Assembly (NCBI RefSeq): GCF_025725685.1
Contig: NZ_CP107008.1
Span: forward strand, 2,418,001-2,482,000
Reading direction: 5' to 3'
From: Halomonas sp. M4R1S46
Lineage (GTDB): Bacteria; Pseudomonadota; Gammaproteobacteria; Pseudomonadales; Halomonadaceae
DNA length: 64,000 nucleotides
A model generated the notes under the pieces. The model was not told the DNA's origin. It did not search any database and saw only the letters and a program-made list of their open reading frames with translations. Position numbers and translations under genes: made by a program. Below are positions 42,563-51,578 of this stretch, piece by piece; position 1 is the first letter of the stretch; every line of letters begins with the position of its first letter.

Positions 42563-43537
42563 TCACTCGGTACCGTCGACGACAAAGGCCGTATCGAAGC
42601 CGGCACGACGCAGCTCGCCGCGCAGCGGGTCGAGCTGCGCCGCGCTCTCGAGGGGGCCGACCTGGACACGGTGCATGCCGGCCGCACTGGCCACGCGCAC
42701 CGGGCGATCCAGCGAGGCCTGGAGCCTGGCCTTGAGGGCGCGAGCATTGTCGGCCGAGCCCAGGGCGGCCACCTGCAGGTAGATGGCGCGACTGGTGGCG
42801 GAGCGGCGCTCCACGGAGCGAGCGTCCCCGGGCTTCGACGGCGCGGCGCGGTCATCCGCGCCGCGCACGGCGTCGGCCGGCCGGGGATCGGCGGCCGGCG
42901 CCGTCGCCACGGTCGTCCGCTCGGGCGAGGCCGGCTCGCCGTGGCGGGCCAGCCAGTCGCGGGCATCGATGGCCTCGACCCGCACCCGGCCGGTGCCGCG
43001 ATCGAGGATGTCCAGCCGCGCCGCGGCGGCATAGGAGAGGTCGATCTCCCGCTCGCTGTGGAAGGGGCCACGGTCGTTGACCCGCACGATCACCGAGCGG
43101 TCGTTGTCCAGGTTGGTGACCCGCGCATAGGTGGGCAACGGCAGCGAGCGATGGGCGGCGCTCATCTTGTACATGTCGTAGATCTCGCCGTTGGAGGTCG
43201 CGTAGCCGTGGAACTTCTTGCCGTACCAGGAGGCGGTGCCCCGCCGCTCGTAGCCGCTGGCGTCGGGCAGCACGTGATAGGTCTTGCCCCATACCTCGTA
43301 GGTGGCCCGATTGCCCGCCCGGGAGGGGGCCTCCACCCGCGGCACGGCATCGGGCACCCGGCTGACGTCCGGCGGCTCCTCGGGGTAGGCATCGCTGCTC
43401 ATGGCATAGCGCTCGCCGTCACCGGTGGTCGCCGGCGCCTCGGCGGGGCCACCGACGTCGACGGGGCGGCTGCCGCCGCCCGCGGCACAGCCGCCCAGCC
43501 ACAGGACCGCCAGCGCGGCCAACCACCAGGCCCTCAT
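42563..43537 (-). CDS. rlpA: RlpA-family septal ring lipoprotein / lytic transglycosylase
   Basis: 324 residues. Lipoprotein signal with lipobox LWLGGCAAG. Double-psi beta-barrel domain: RRGTASWYGKKFHGYATSNGE, LPLPTYARVTNLDN, RSVIVRVNDRGPFHSER with the conserved Asp, and IDLSYAAAARLDI. A C-terminal SPOR domain (YLQVAALGSADNARALKARL to the end) binds denuded septal glycan. In Pseudomonas RlpA cleaves such glycan. Its ATG overlaps the mltB stop (ATGA). Confidence 0.94.
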   Translation of the reverse strand: MRAWWLAALAVLWLGGCAAGGGSRPVDVGGPAEAPATTGDGERYAMSSDAYPEEPPDVSRVPDAVPRVEAPSRAGNRATYEVWGKTYHVLPDASGYERRGTASWYGKKFHGYATSNGEIYDMYKMSAAHRSLPLPTYARVTNLDNDRSVIVRVNDRGPFHSEREIDLSYAAAARLDILDRGTGRVRVEAIDARDWLARHGEPASPERTTVATAPAADPRPADAVRGADDRAAPSKPGDARSVERRSATSRAIYLQVAALGSADNARALKARLQASLDRPVRVASAAGMHRVQVGPLESAAQLDPLRGELRRAGFDTAFVVDGTE

Positions 43538-44598
43538 CGCGAGGCCTCCCGATCGGCGAGGGTCGACTCGAACCAGCCGGACGGCCGGCCCCGGGCCTCG
43601 GCGATCGCCTCGGCGAGCTCGGTCACGGCCATGGCATAGAGGTAGCTGTGGTTGTAGCGGGTGATGACGTAGAAGTTGTCGCGCCCGAGCCGATAGCGGG
43701 TCGAGCCGTCGGCCATGGCCAGCGCCAGGGGCACCACGCGGGTGTCGCCGGACAGCTCGCCGCGGGGCGTGATGCCCCGCTCGCGAAGCTCGGCCACGCT
43801 CATGGACGGTGGCTTCGCCTGGTTGAAGTCGACCCCCTCGGGCGGGGTCGCCGGCCCCTCGGCCTCATGGTAGACGGGGGCGCCGGGCCGCCAGCGATGC
43901 TCGGCGAAGTAGTTGGCGATGCTGCCGATGGCATCCACCGGGTCGGTCCAGAGGTTGCGCTTGCCGTCGCCGTCGAAGTCCACCGCATAGGCGCGATAGC
44001 TGGTGGGAATGAACTGGGGATAGCCCATGGCGCCGGCGTAGGAGCCCTCGACGCTGTCCGGCGCGACCCCCTGGCGGTAGGCGATCTCCAGGAAGGCGGC
44101 CAGTTCGCCGCGGAAGAAGTCACCACGCCGGGGGTGATGGAAGGCCAGGGTGGACAGCGAGTCCAGCACCCGATGATCGCCGGTCACTTCCCCGTAGCGG
44201 GTCTCGACGCCGAGGATGGCGGCGATGATCTCCGCCGGCACCCCATACTCGGCCTGGGCGCGTTCGATGGCCTCGCGATGGGCGTCGATGAAGGCCGCGC
44301 CCTTGGCGATGCGCTGCTCGCCCAGGAAGATGTCGCGGTACTCGTGCCAGACCAGGTGGTATTCGGCCGCCCCGGACATGGCATCCAGCACCTCCTGGCG
44401 GAAATCGGCCTGCGCCAGCGCCGCTTCGAGCCAGTCACGGGCCACGCCACGCTCGGCCACCTCGTCCACCAGCGCCTGGACCTCCCCGCGATGGGGGTCG
44501 AAGTCCCCCGCCGATGCGCCCGTGACCGCCAGGGCCAGCAGCCCACCCAGCGCCAGGGCCAGCGTCCTACGTCCCCGTGAAAGGGTCGTCACCGTCAT
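43534..44598 (-). CDS. mltB: Membrane-bound lytic murein transglycosylase B
   Basis: 354 residues with a signal peptide (LALALGGLLALAVTGASA) but no lipobox Cys, so periplasmic or anchored otherwise. The catalytic Glu is in IIAAILGVETRYGEVTG (about residue 130), followed by RRGDFFRGELAAFLEIAYRQG, SYAGAMGYPQFIPTSYRAYAVDFDGDGKRNLW (key residues G-A-M-G, D-x-D-x-D; partly cited) and NFYVITRYNHS-LYAMAV. It cuts glycan strands and leaves anhydromuramic acid. It is between rodA and rlpA. Confidence 0.95.
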   Translation of the reverse strand: MTVTTLSRGRRTLALALGGLLALAVTGASAGDFDPHRGEVQALVDEVAERGVARDWLEAALAQADFRQEVLDAMSGAAEYHLVWHEYRDIFLGEQRIAKGAAFIDAHREAIERAQAEYGVPAEIIAAILGVETRYGEVTGDHRVLDSLSTLAFHHPRRGDFFRGELAAFLEIAYRQGVAPDSVEGSYAGAMGYPQFIPTSYRAYAVDFDGDGKRNLWTDPVDAIGSIANYFAEHRWRPGAPVYHEAEGPATPPEGVDFNQAKPPSMSVAELRERGITPRGELSGDTRVVPLALAMADGSTRYRLGRDNFYVITRYNHSYLYAMAVTELAEAIAEARGRPSGWFESTLADREASR

Positions 44599-44644
44599 CC
44601 CGTCTCTCCCTGAATCATCTTGCCTGCTACCGGCCCGGAGCGGC

Positions 44645-45805
44645 CTAGCGCGGCAGCAGGCGGCGGTGCGAATGAATGGCCATGAGAATACCGAAACCGG
44701 CCAGCAAGGTCACGCTGGAGGTACCGCCGTAACTGACCAGCGGCAGGGGCACCCCGACCACCGGCAGGATGCCGCTGACCATTCCCACATTGACGAACAC
44801 GTAGATGAAGAAGGTCAGGATGATGCTCCCCGCCAGCAGGCGACCGAAGGTCTCCTGGGCGACGCCGGCCAGCCACAGGCCCCGGCAGACGATCAGCAGG
44901 TACAGGGCCAGGAAGGCGAGCATGCCGACCAGGCCGAACTCCTCGCCGAGCACGGCGACGATGAAGTCGGTGTGGCGCTCCGGCAGAAACTCCAGCTGGG
45001 ATTGGGTGCCCTGCAGCCAGCCCTTGCCCCAGAGCCCGCCGCTGCCGATGGCGGTGGTCGACTGGATGATGTTCCAGCCGGCCCCCAGTGGGTCGCTCTC
45101 GGGGTCGAGGAAGGTCAGCACCCGCTGGCGCTGGTAGTCGTGCATGCTCATCCACAGCAGCGGCAGCGCCGCGGCCGCCAGCCCGCCGAGCAACAGGATG
45201 ACGCGCCACGACAGCCCCGCCAGCAGGATCACGAACACCGCCGCCAGGGCCACCAGCAGCGAGGTACCGAGATCGGGCTGGCGGGCAATCAGCAGCACCG
45301 GGGCGCCGATCAGCAAGGCGCAGACCACCAGGTCCTGCCAGCGCGGCGGCAGTTCCCGTCGACTCAGCCAGGCCGCCACCATCATCGGCACGGCGAGCTT
45401 CATCATCTCGGAAGGCTGGAAGCGCACCACCCCGGGGATCACTAGCCAGCGCTGGGCGCCCATGCCCATGTCGCCCATGACCTCCACCGCCACCAGCATG
45501 GCCAGCCCCGCCAGGTAGGCCGGCAGGGCCCAGCGCAGCAGGGTCGCGGGCGTGAACTGGGCGATGATCACCATGCCCGTCAGGGCAACCCCGAAGCGTA
45601 TGCCCTGGGCGATCACCACGTCGAGCCGCTGGCCGCTGGCGCTGTACATCACCACCAGCCCGGAGAGCATCAGCACCAGCAGCATGGCCAGCAGCCAGGG
45701 GTCCAGGTGGATACGCTCCCAGAGGCTACGCCGCCGCGACATGCCGCTCAGGGGGGGCTTGACGGGCCGCCCGCGCAGCCCTCGGGTCAGCTCAACCATC
45801 GCCAT
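44645..45805 (-). CDS. rodA: Rod-shape SEDS glycosyltransferase RodA
   Basis: 386 residues with about ten membrane helices. SEDS signatures: WLVIPGVVRFQPSEMMKLAVP, RQPDLGTSLLVA (conserved Asp), WNIIQSTTAIGSGGLWGKGW and the final VGVPLPLVSYGGTSSVTLLAGFGI. It polymerises glycan for side-wall growth together with PBP2. The start at 45805 overlaps the mrdA stop by 14 bp and has GGAGGA upstream. Confidence 0.96.
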   Translation of the reverse strand: MAMVELTRGLRGRPVKPPLSGMSRRRSLWERIHLDPWLLAMLLVLMLSGLVVMYSASGQRLDVVIAQGIRFGVALTGMVIIAQFTPATLLRWALPAYLAGLAMLVAVEVMGDMGMGAQRWLVIPGVVRFQPSEMMKLAVPMMVAAWLSRRELPPRWQDLVVCALLIGAPVLLIARQPDLGTSLLVALAAVFVILLAGLSWRVILLLGGLAAAALPLLWMSMHDYQRQRVLTFLDPESDPLGAGWNIIQSTTAIGSGGLWGKGWLQGTQSQLEFLPERHTDFIVAVLGEEFGLVGMLAFLALYLLIVCRGLWLAGVAQETFGRLLAGSIILTFFIYVFVNVGMVSGILPVVGVPLPLVSYGGTSSVTLLAGFGILMAIHSHRRLLPR

Positions 45806-47717
45806 CTCGGCCGTCCTCCCTGGCGGAATCCTCGGGATCGCCGGCCTGGTCCGCACCGACCGGGGCCTTACCGGCCTGGCGCTCGAGCAGCCAGAAGTCG
45901 GCCATCTCGCGGGCCAGGCCCGCGGCATGGCTGCTGCCGCCCCCGGCATTCTCGACGATCACCGAGACGGCAATCTGCGGGTCCTCCACCGGTGCGAAGG
46001 CCATGAAGAGGGCATGGTCGCGTAGCCGCTCCTCGAGCTCGGCGGCATTGTAACGCTGATCCTGGCCCAGCGAGAACACCTGGGCGGTACCGGACTTGCC
46101 GGCCATGCGGTATTCCAGGCCGACCCCCGAGCGCCGGGCGGTGCCCTCACCGCCCGAGAGCACCTTCTCCATGCCCGAGTAGACGCGATCCCACCAGGCC
46201 TCGTTGGCCAGATCGATGTCGGGGGGCGTGTCCGGCAGCGCGGTGGGCACCGGCTCGCCGTCGATTTCAAGGGCCAGGCGGGGCTGCACCCAGTCGCCGC
46301 GATTGGCCAGCACCGCCGTGGCGGTGGCGAGCTGCAGGGGCGTGATCTGCAGATACCCCTGACCGATGCCCACCGACAGCGTCTCGCCGGGGTACCAGGG
46401 CTGGTTGTAGCGCGCCCTCTTCCAGTCGCGCGACGGCAGCAGCGCCTGGCTCTCGCCGGCGACATCCGCGGCGACCCGCCGACCGAAGCCGAACTGCGCC
46501 AGACTGTCGTGGATGCGGTCGATGCCCAGCTCATGGGCCAGCGAATAGAAGTAGGTGTTGTTGGACACCGCCAGCGCCCGCTCCAGGTCGACCCGCCCAT
46601 GCCCCCAGCGCAGCCAGTTGCGATAACGGCGGTCGTCGTTGGGCAGCTGGTAGTAGCCGGGATCGTAGATGGTCGTGTCGGGCGTGATCACGCCCTCCTT
46701 GAGGCCGGTGATGGCCATGAACGGCTTGATCGTCGACCCCGCCGGGTAGTTGCCGCGGATCGCGCGGTTGAACAGCGGCAGATCGAGGTCCTGCTGCAGG
46801 GCCCGGTAGGACGCCACGTCGATGCCGGTGACGAACTGGTTGCTGTCGAAGCCGGGCACCGAGGCCATGGCCAGGATCTCGCCGCTCTGGGGGGCGATCG
46901 CCACGATGGCCCCGCGGCGACCGTCGAGCAGGTCGACGGCCAGCCGCTGGAGGGGCTTGTCGAGGGTCAGGGTGAGCGTCTCGCCGGGCACCGGATCGGT
47001 GCGGCCCAGTTCCCGGAGCACCCGCCCCCGGGCATTGGTCTCCACCTTGCGCAGGCCCGCCTGGCCGTGCAGCTCGTCCTCGTAGAAGCGCTCGACCCCG
47101 GTCTTGCCGATGAAGTGGGTGCCGGCATAGTCGCCGGTATCGAGGCGCTGCAGCTCCTCGGCGTTGATGCGACCGACATAGCCCAGCACGTGGGACAGGT
47201 CCTCGGCATCGGGGTAGTAGCGCAGCAGTTGGGCCTCGACCTCCACCCCGGGCAGGCGGTGGCGATTCACCGCCAGCCGGGCGATCTGCTCCTCGTCCAG
47301 GTCGCTCATCAGCAGCGCCGGCTGGAAGGGGCGCTGGCGCTGGCGCGAACGCTGGCGAAAGGCCTCGACCTCCTCCTCGGGCAACTCGAGCAGCTCGACC
47401 AGCAGCGACAGGGTCTCGTCCAGGTCGTCGACCCGCTCGCGGACCAGGGTGAGGTTGTAGGTGGGACGGTTCTCGGCCAGCAGCTCCCCGTTGCGGTCGT
47501 AGATCAGGCCACGGGTCGGCGGCAACGGCTCCACCCGGACCCGGTTCTTCTCCGAGCGGGTGCTGTAGACCTCGTGCTGCACGACCTGCAGGTAGAACAG
47601 CCGGCCGGTGAGCAGGCCCGTCAGGATGATCACCACCAGGACCGCCAGCAGCGCCCGCCAGCGGAAGACGCGCAGCTCCTGTTCGGTGTTCTTCAGGGTG
47701 TCGCGTTGCTGACGCAT
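45792..47717 (-). CDS. mrdA: Penicillin-binding protein 2 (elongation transpeptidase)
   Basis: 641 residues. An N-terminal membrane anchor (ALLAVLVVIILTGLLTGRLFYL), a dimerisation domain, then transpeptidase motifs: Ser in GNYPAGSTIKPFMAI (about residue 326), SNN (AVSNNTYFYSLA), and KSGTAQVF (about 543). It is the RodA partner in the elongasome. Upstream are rlmH and rsfS, downstream rodA. Confidence 0.96.
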   Translation of the reverse strand: MRQQRDTLKNTEQELRVFRWRALLAVLVVIILTGLLTGRLFYLQVVQHEVYSTRSEKNRVRVEPLPPTRGLIYDRNGELLAENRPTYNLTLVRERVDDLDETLSLLVELLELPEEEVEAFRQRSRQRQRPFQPALLMSDLDEEQIARLAVNRHRLPGVEVEAQLLRYYPDAEDLSHVLGYVGRINAEELQRLDTGDYAGTHFIGKTGVERFYEDELHGQAGLRKVETNARGRVLRELGRTDPVPGETLTLTLDKPLQRLAVDLLDGRRGAIVAIAPQSGEILAMASVPGFDSNQFVTGIDVASYRALQQDLDLPLFNRAIRGNYPAGSTIKPFMAITGLKEGVITPDTTIYDPGYYQLPNDDRRYRNWLRWGHGRVDLERALAVSNNTYFYSLAHELGIDRIHDSLAQFGFGRRVAADVAGESQALLPSRDWKRARYNQPWYPGETLSVGIGQGYLQITPLQLATATAVLANRGDWVQPRLALEIDGEPVPTALPDTPPDIDLANEAWWDRVYSGMEKVLSGGEGTARRSGVGLEYRMAGKSGTAQVFSLGQDQRYNAAELEERLRDHALFMAFAPVEDPQIAVSVIVENAGGGSSHAAGLAREMADFWLLERQAGKAPVGADQAGDPEDSAREDGRDGDG

Positions 47718-47750
47718 GCGGGACGATATCCTTGGAGAAGCCAGGGCCGT

Positions 47751-48218
47751 TCAGCGGTGGTAGGGGTGGCCGACCATCAGGGTCCAGGCCCGATAGAGCT
47801 GCTCGGCGAGCAGGATGCGTACCAGCGGATGGGGCAGGGTCAGGGGGGACAGCGACCAGCGCTGATCGGCGCTTGCCGACAGCGCCGGGTCGAGGCCGTC
47901 GGGGCCGCCGACCAGCAGGGCCACGTCGCGGCCCTCGAGGCGCCAGCCCTCGGCCTGGCGCGCCAGCTGCTCGGTGCTCCAGGGCTTGCCGCCGACCTCC
48001 AGGGCCACCAGGTGCTCGTCGCCCCGCAGCCGGGCGCGGAGGCGCTCGGCCTCCTGCGACACCGCGCGGCGGGTATCGGCGTTCTTGCCGCGCGGCCCGG
48101 GCGCGATCTCCTCGAGCTCGAGGGCGAAGTCCCGGGGCAGGCGCTTGCGATACTCCTCGACACCGCGGGTCACCCAGTCGGGCATCTTCGTGCCCACCGC
48201 CAACAGGCGTACCCTCAT
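47751..48218 (-). CDS. rlmH: 23S rRNA (pseudouridine1915-N3)-methyltransferase
   Basis: 155 residues, a SPOUT knotted methyltransferase. VALEVGGKPWSTEQLA, DVALLVGGPDGLDPAL and WSLSPLTLPHPLVRILLAEQLYRAWTLM (the SAM-binding knot and C-terminal YHR) match RlmH. It modifies helix 69 of 23S rRNA. Its ATG overlaps the rsfS stop. Confidence 0.96.
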   Translation of the reverse strand: MRVRLLAVGTKMPDWVTRGVEEYRKRLPRDFALELEEIAPGPRGKNADTRRAVSQEAERLRARLRGDEHLVALEVGGKPWSTEQLARQAEGWRLEGRDVALLVGGPDGLDPALSASADQRWSLSPLTLPHPLVRILLAEQLYRAWTLMVGHPYHR

Positions 48219-48583
48219 GAGGTGCCGTGTGCCTCTTCCTCCAGGGCGACCCCGTCACTGGGCAGGTCCGCCCAGAGTCGCTCGAGGTCATAGAGTTCGC
48301 GGGTCTCGGGCAGCATGAGGTGCACCACCACGTCGCCGAGGTCGACCAGCACCCAGTCGGCACCGCTCTCGCCCTCGACGCCGAGCGGGGGCATGCCCTG
48401 CTCCTTGGCGGCCTGGATCACCTTGTCGGAAAGTGCTGCCAGGTGGCGGCTGGACGTGCCGCTGGCCACCACCATCAGTTCGGTCACGCTGGTCAGCCGG
48501 GACACGTCCAGGACCGCGATGTCCCTGGCCTTGAGTTCCTCCAGCGCGTCTATCACCAGAGTCTTGAGTGCGTCGATGTGCAT
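48215..48583 (-). CDS. rsfS: Ribosomal silencing factor RsfS
   Basis: 122 residues. It has DIAVLDVSRLTSVTELMVVASGTS, VEGESGADWVLVDLGDVVVHLM and the C-terminal YDLERLWADLP. It binds L14 on the large subunit and blocks subunit joining under starvation. It overlaps rlmH by 4 nt and follows nadD after 76 bp. Confidence 0.95.
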   Translation of the reverse strand: MHIDALKTLVIDALEELKARDIAVLDVSRLTSVTELMVVASGTSSRHLAALSDKVIQAAKEQGMPPLGVEGESGADWVLVDLGDVVVHLMLPETRELYDLERLWADLPSDGVALEEEAHGTS

Positions 48584-48659
48584 ACCCTTCTTGTCAGCCC
48601 CTCTCAGCGGGAAGTCGTCGTATCTATATTGTACCGACTTGAGCGCGAGGTGGCAGTTC

Positions 48660-49319
48660 CTAGTGACGATACAACCCCCGGGCCAGCAGGTGCGCTTCCA
48701 CCGCCTCGGGCAGCAGGTAGCGCACGCTGGCGCCGGTGGCCAGGCGATGACGCACCTCGGTGGCGGAAATCGCCATCCGCGAGGGCAGCGAGAGGCGCAG
48801 CAGCCCTCCCGCGGGCGCGGCCATCAGGGCCGCCGTGGACGCGACCTCGCGCTGGCCGATCAGCGCCGTCAGCGCCGCCGGCAGGCGCGCCGCGTGGTCG
48901 GGACGATCGATCACCACCACGTGGGCCAGATCGAAGAGCCGCTCGGGCGCATGCCAGTCGGCCAGGCGCAGGAAGGCATCATGGCCCAGCGCCATCACCA
49001 GTCGGGCCTCGCGGCCGTACTCCGCGCGCAGCTCGGCCAGGGTATCGACACTGTAGGAGGGCCCCTCGCGGCGCAGTTCCCGGGGGTCGGCGACCAGCCC
49101 CGGGGTGTCACCGATCCCCAGCCGCAGCAGGGTCAGGCGCTCCTCGGACGCCACCCGGGGGGTGTCGCGCAGCGGCGGCGTGGCCGCCGGTACCATGTGC
49201 ACACGATCGAGCGCCAGCGCCTCGTGGAGCTCGACGGCGCTGCGCAGGTGACCCAGGTGGACCGGATCGAAGGTGCCCCCCAGCATGGCGACGCGGGGCG
49301 GATGGGGCACCGCGCTCAC
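48660..49319 (-). CDS. nadD: Nicotinate-nucleotide adenylyltransferase
   Basis: 219 residues. Nucleotidyltransferase motif AMLGGTFDPVHLGHLRSA at the N-terminus (HxGH), KHAL-like loop region, and the C-terminal ISATEVRHRLATGASVRYLLP (ISST-x-IR). It makes NaAD from nicotinate mononucleotide and ATP. The GTG start overlaps the proA stop. Confidence 0.95.
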   Translation of the reverse strand: MSAVPHPPRVAMLGGTFDPVHLGHLRSAVELHEALALDRVHMVPAATPPLRDTPRVASEERLTLLRLGIGDTPGLVADPRELRREGPSYSVDTLAELRAEYGREARLVMALGHDAFLRLADWHAPERLFDLAHVVVIDRPDHAARLPAALTALIGQREVASTAALMAAPAGGLLRLSLPSRMAISATEVRHRLATGASVRYLLPEAVEAHLLARGLYRH

Positions 49320-50614
49320 TGCCGGACCTGGCCGTCGCCGAGCACCACGTACTTGCGCGTGGTCAGCCCCTCGAGGCCCACCGGCCCGCGGGCATGCAGG
49401 CGATCGGTGGAGATGCCGATCTCGGCGCCCAGCCCGTACTCGAAGCCGTCGGCGAAGCGCGTGGAGGCATTGACCATCACCGAACTGGAGTCCACCTCGG
49501 CCAGGAAGCGACGGGCCAGGGTGTAGTTCTCGGTGACGATGGCGTCGGTATGCCGCGAGCTGTAGCGCTCGATATGCGCCATGGCCGCGTCGATGCCGTC
49601 GACCACGCGAATCGCCAGCACCGGCGCCAGGTACTCGGCCGCCCAGTCGTCCTCGGTGGCCACGGCGACCGCCTCGAGGATCGCCCGGGTCCGCTCGCAG
49701 CCGCGCAGTTCGACGCCATGCTCGTCATAGGCGGCCGCCAGGCGCGGCAACAGCGACTCGGCCAGGGGGGCATCCACCAGCAGCGTCTCCATGGTGTTGC
49801 AGGTGCCGTAGCGCTGGGTCTTGGCGTTGACGGCGATGGCCAGCGCCTTTTCCGGGTCCGCGGTGGCGTCGAGGTAGACGTGGCAGACGCCGTCGAGGTG
49901 CTTGATCACCGGCACGCTGGCCTCCCGGGTGATACGCTCGATCAGCGACTTCCCGCCCCGGGGGATGATCACGTCGACGAACTCCGGCATGCTGATCAGC
50001 TTCCCGACGGCGGCCCGATCGGTGGTGGCCACCACCTGGACGGCCCCCTCGGGCAGCCCGGCCCGCTCGAGCCCTGCCCGGATGCATGCGGCGATCACCG
50101 CATTGGATTCCCGCGCCTCCGAGCCACCGCGCAGGATACAGGCGTTGCCCGACTTCAGGCACAGGCTGGCCGCTTCCATGGTGACGTTGGGCCGGGATTC
50201 GTAGATGATGCCGATCACCCCCAGCGGCACGCGCATCTGGCCGACCTGGATACCGCTGGGGCGCGCCCGCAGGCCGTCGATCTCGCCCACCGGGTCGGGC
50301 AGGGTCGCCACCTGTCCGAGCCCCTCGATCATGGCGTCCAGGCGCGCATCGTCCAGGGCCAGGCGGTCGAGCAGGGCGTCATCCAGGCCGCTGTCGCGCC
50401 CCCGCGCCAGGTCGCGGGCGTTGGCCGCCAGCACCTCGGCCCGCGCCTCGCCCAGGCGCTCGGCCATGGCCAGCAGGGCGGCGTTCTTGGCGGCGGTGTC
50501 GACCCGCCGCATGCGGGTCGCCGCCTCGCGGGCCTGCTGTCCCAGGCGCTGCATGTAGGCGTCGACGTCGCCGACGCCCTCGGCGTGATTGGAGTGGGTG
50601 GCGTGAGCTGTCAT
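49316..50614 (-). CDS. proA: Gamma-glutamyl phosphate reductase
   Basis: 432 residues, aldehyde-dehydrogenase fold. It reduces glutamyl-5-phosphate in proline synthesis. Visible: VPLGVIGIIYESRPNVT, KSGNACILRGGSEA, VIIPRGGKSLIERI, catalytic Cys in KTQRYGTCNTMETLLV, and ASTRFADGFEYGLGAEIGIST. No proB is adjacent. It is the first gene of the run leading to lipB and diverges from the membrane-protein gene at 50709. Confidence 0.96.
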   Translation of the reverse strand: MTAHATHSNHAEGVGDVDAYMQRLGQQAREAATRMRRVDTAAKNAALLAMAERLGEARAEVLAANARDLARGRDSGLDDALLDRLALDDARLDAMIEGLGQVATLPDPVGEIDGLRARPSGIQVGQMRVPLGVIGIIYESRPNVTMEAASLCLKSGNACILRGGSEARESNAVIAACIRAGLERAGLPEGAVQVVATTDRAAVGKLISMPEFVDVIIPRGGKSLIERITREASVPVIKHLDGVCHVYLDATADPEKALAIAVNAKTQRYGTCNTMETLLVDAPLAESLLPRLAAAYDEHGVELRGCERTRAILEAVAVATEDDWAAEYLAPVLAIRVVDGIDAAMAHIERYSSRHTDAIVTENYTLARRFLAEVDSSSVMVNASTRFADGFEYGLGAEIGISTDRLHARGPVGLEGLTTRKYVVLGDGQVRQ

Positions 50615-50708
50615 GCCGTAGAGTGTCTCCTGGAATGGGGGGCCGCAGCATCGGCGGCCGCGACCGGGGGTCGAGTCGAACCGGGGAAAGGGACCATACT
50701 AAGTCACC

Positions 50709-51578
50709 ATGCAGAGCAAGTACAAAATCGGCCTGTTGCGGATCAACCTGGTGGCGGCGGCCGGCCTCACGGCCGTGCTGGCGGCCAGTGCCGGCGCCCT
50801 CGAGGATGCGCTGCTGCTGTGGCTGACCACGATCTGGCTGGGTGTCACCGCGACCCAGCTCGAGTTCAGTCATCGACACCCGGCGACCGTGCCCTGGCAG
50901 CTGCTGCCGGGCCTCTTGCTGACGGCCGTGCTGTGGGTGGCCCCCGAGCGTCACCTCACCTGGCTATGGGCCTGGGCGGTCCTGCTGATGCTGCCCCAAC
51001 CCCGCTGGATGCTGCTGCTCAACGCCCTGCTGGCAACCCTGAGCTGGGCACTGCTGGCCGACCTGCTGGGCACCGAGCAATGGGTCCTGGCGGGGCTGCT
51101 GCTGGCCGGCATGATGCTCCTGGGGCTGTCGCGCTCGCTGGAGCTACAGGCCCTGCGCAGCCGCATGCGCGAACGCGCCCGCCTGGTGCCGGGCCTGCCG
51201 ATCTGGCCCGGCCACCAGCTCCATCACGATCTCCAGCGGGAGCGCCGGCGCACCACCCAGGAACGCGTGCATGCCGAGCTGCTGCTGCTGAGGACGTCGC
51301 GCTGGCGGTTGTGGCCCCTGGCCGAGCGCCTGTGCCGCCTGACCCGACGTTTCGAGCACTGCTATCGGCTCGACAGGCGCACCCTGGGGGTGCTGCTGAT
51401 CAACCGCGACACCGAACAGGCCGCCGCACGCCGCCGTCAGCTGCTCGCCGCCATCGAGGAACCGGTCACGGCCCGGGTCGTCGCCCTCCCCCGGCTGGGC
51501 TCGCTGGTCAGGGAGCGGCGCGCCCTGGCGCACCAGGACACGCCCCTCGAGGTCAAGGAGGTCGTCCATCATGGATGA
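50709..51578 (+). CDS. Uncharacterised integral membrane protein with cytoplasmic C-terminal domain
   Basis: 289 residues. About six hydrophobic helices occupy residues 12-145, followed by a basic cytoplasmic part with RRTTQERVHAELLLLRTSRWRLWPLAERLCRL and a small alpha/beta region (RTLGVLLINRDTEQAAARRRQLLAAI). The strand-helix pattern of the tail could be a remnant of a nucleotide-cyclase fold, but no GGDEF motif exists. Its stop overlaps the start of the next gene by 8 bp; the pair look like products of duplication and probably form one unit. Function unknown. Confidence 0.6.
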   Translation: MQSKYKIGLLRINLVAAAGLTAVLAASAGALEDALLLWLTTIWLGVTATQLEFSHRHPATVPWQLLPGLLLTAVLWVAPERHLTWLWAWAVLLMLPQPRWMLLLNALLATLSWALLADLLGTEQWVLAGLLLAGMMLLGLSRSLELQALRSRMRERARLVPGLPIWPGHQLHHDLQRERRRTTQERVHAELLLLRTSRWRLWPLAERLCRLTRRFEHCYRLDRRTLGVLLINRDTEQAAARRRQLLAAIEEPVTARVVALPRLGSLVRERRALAHQDTPLEVKEVVHHG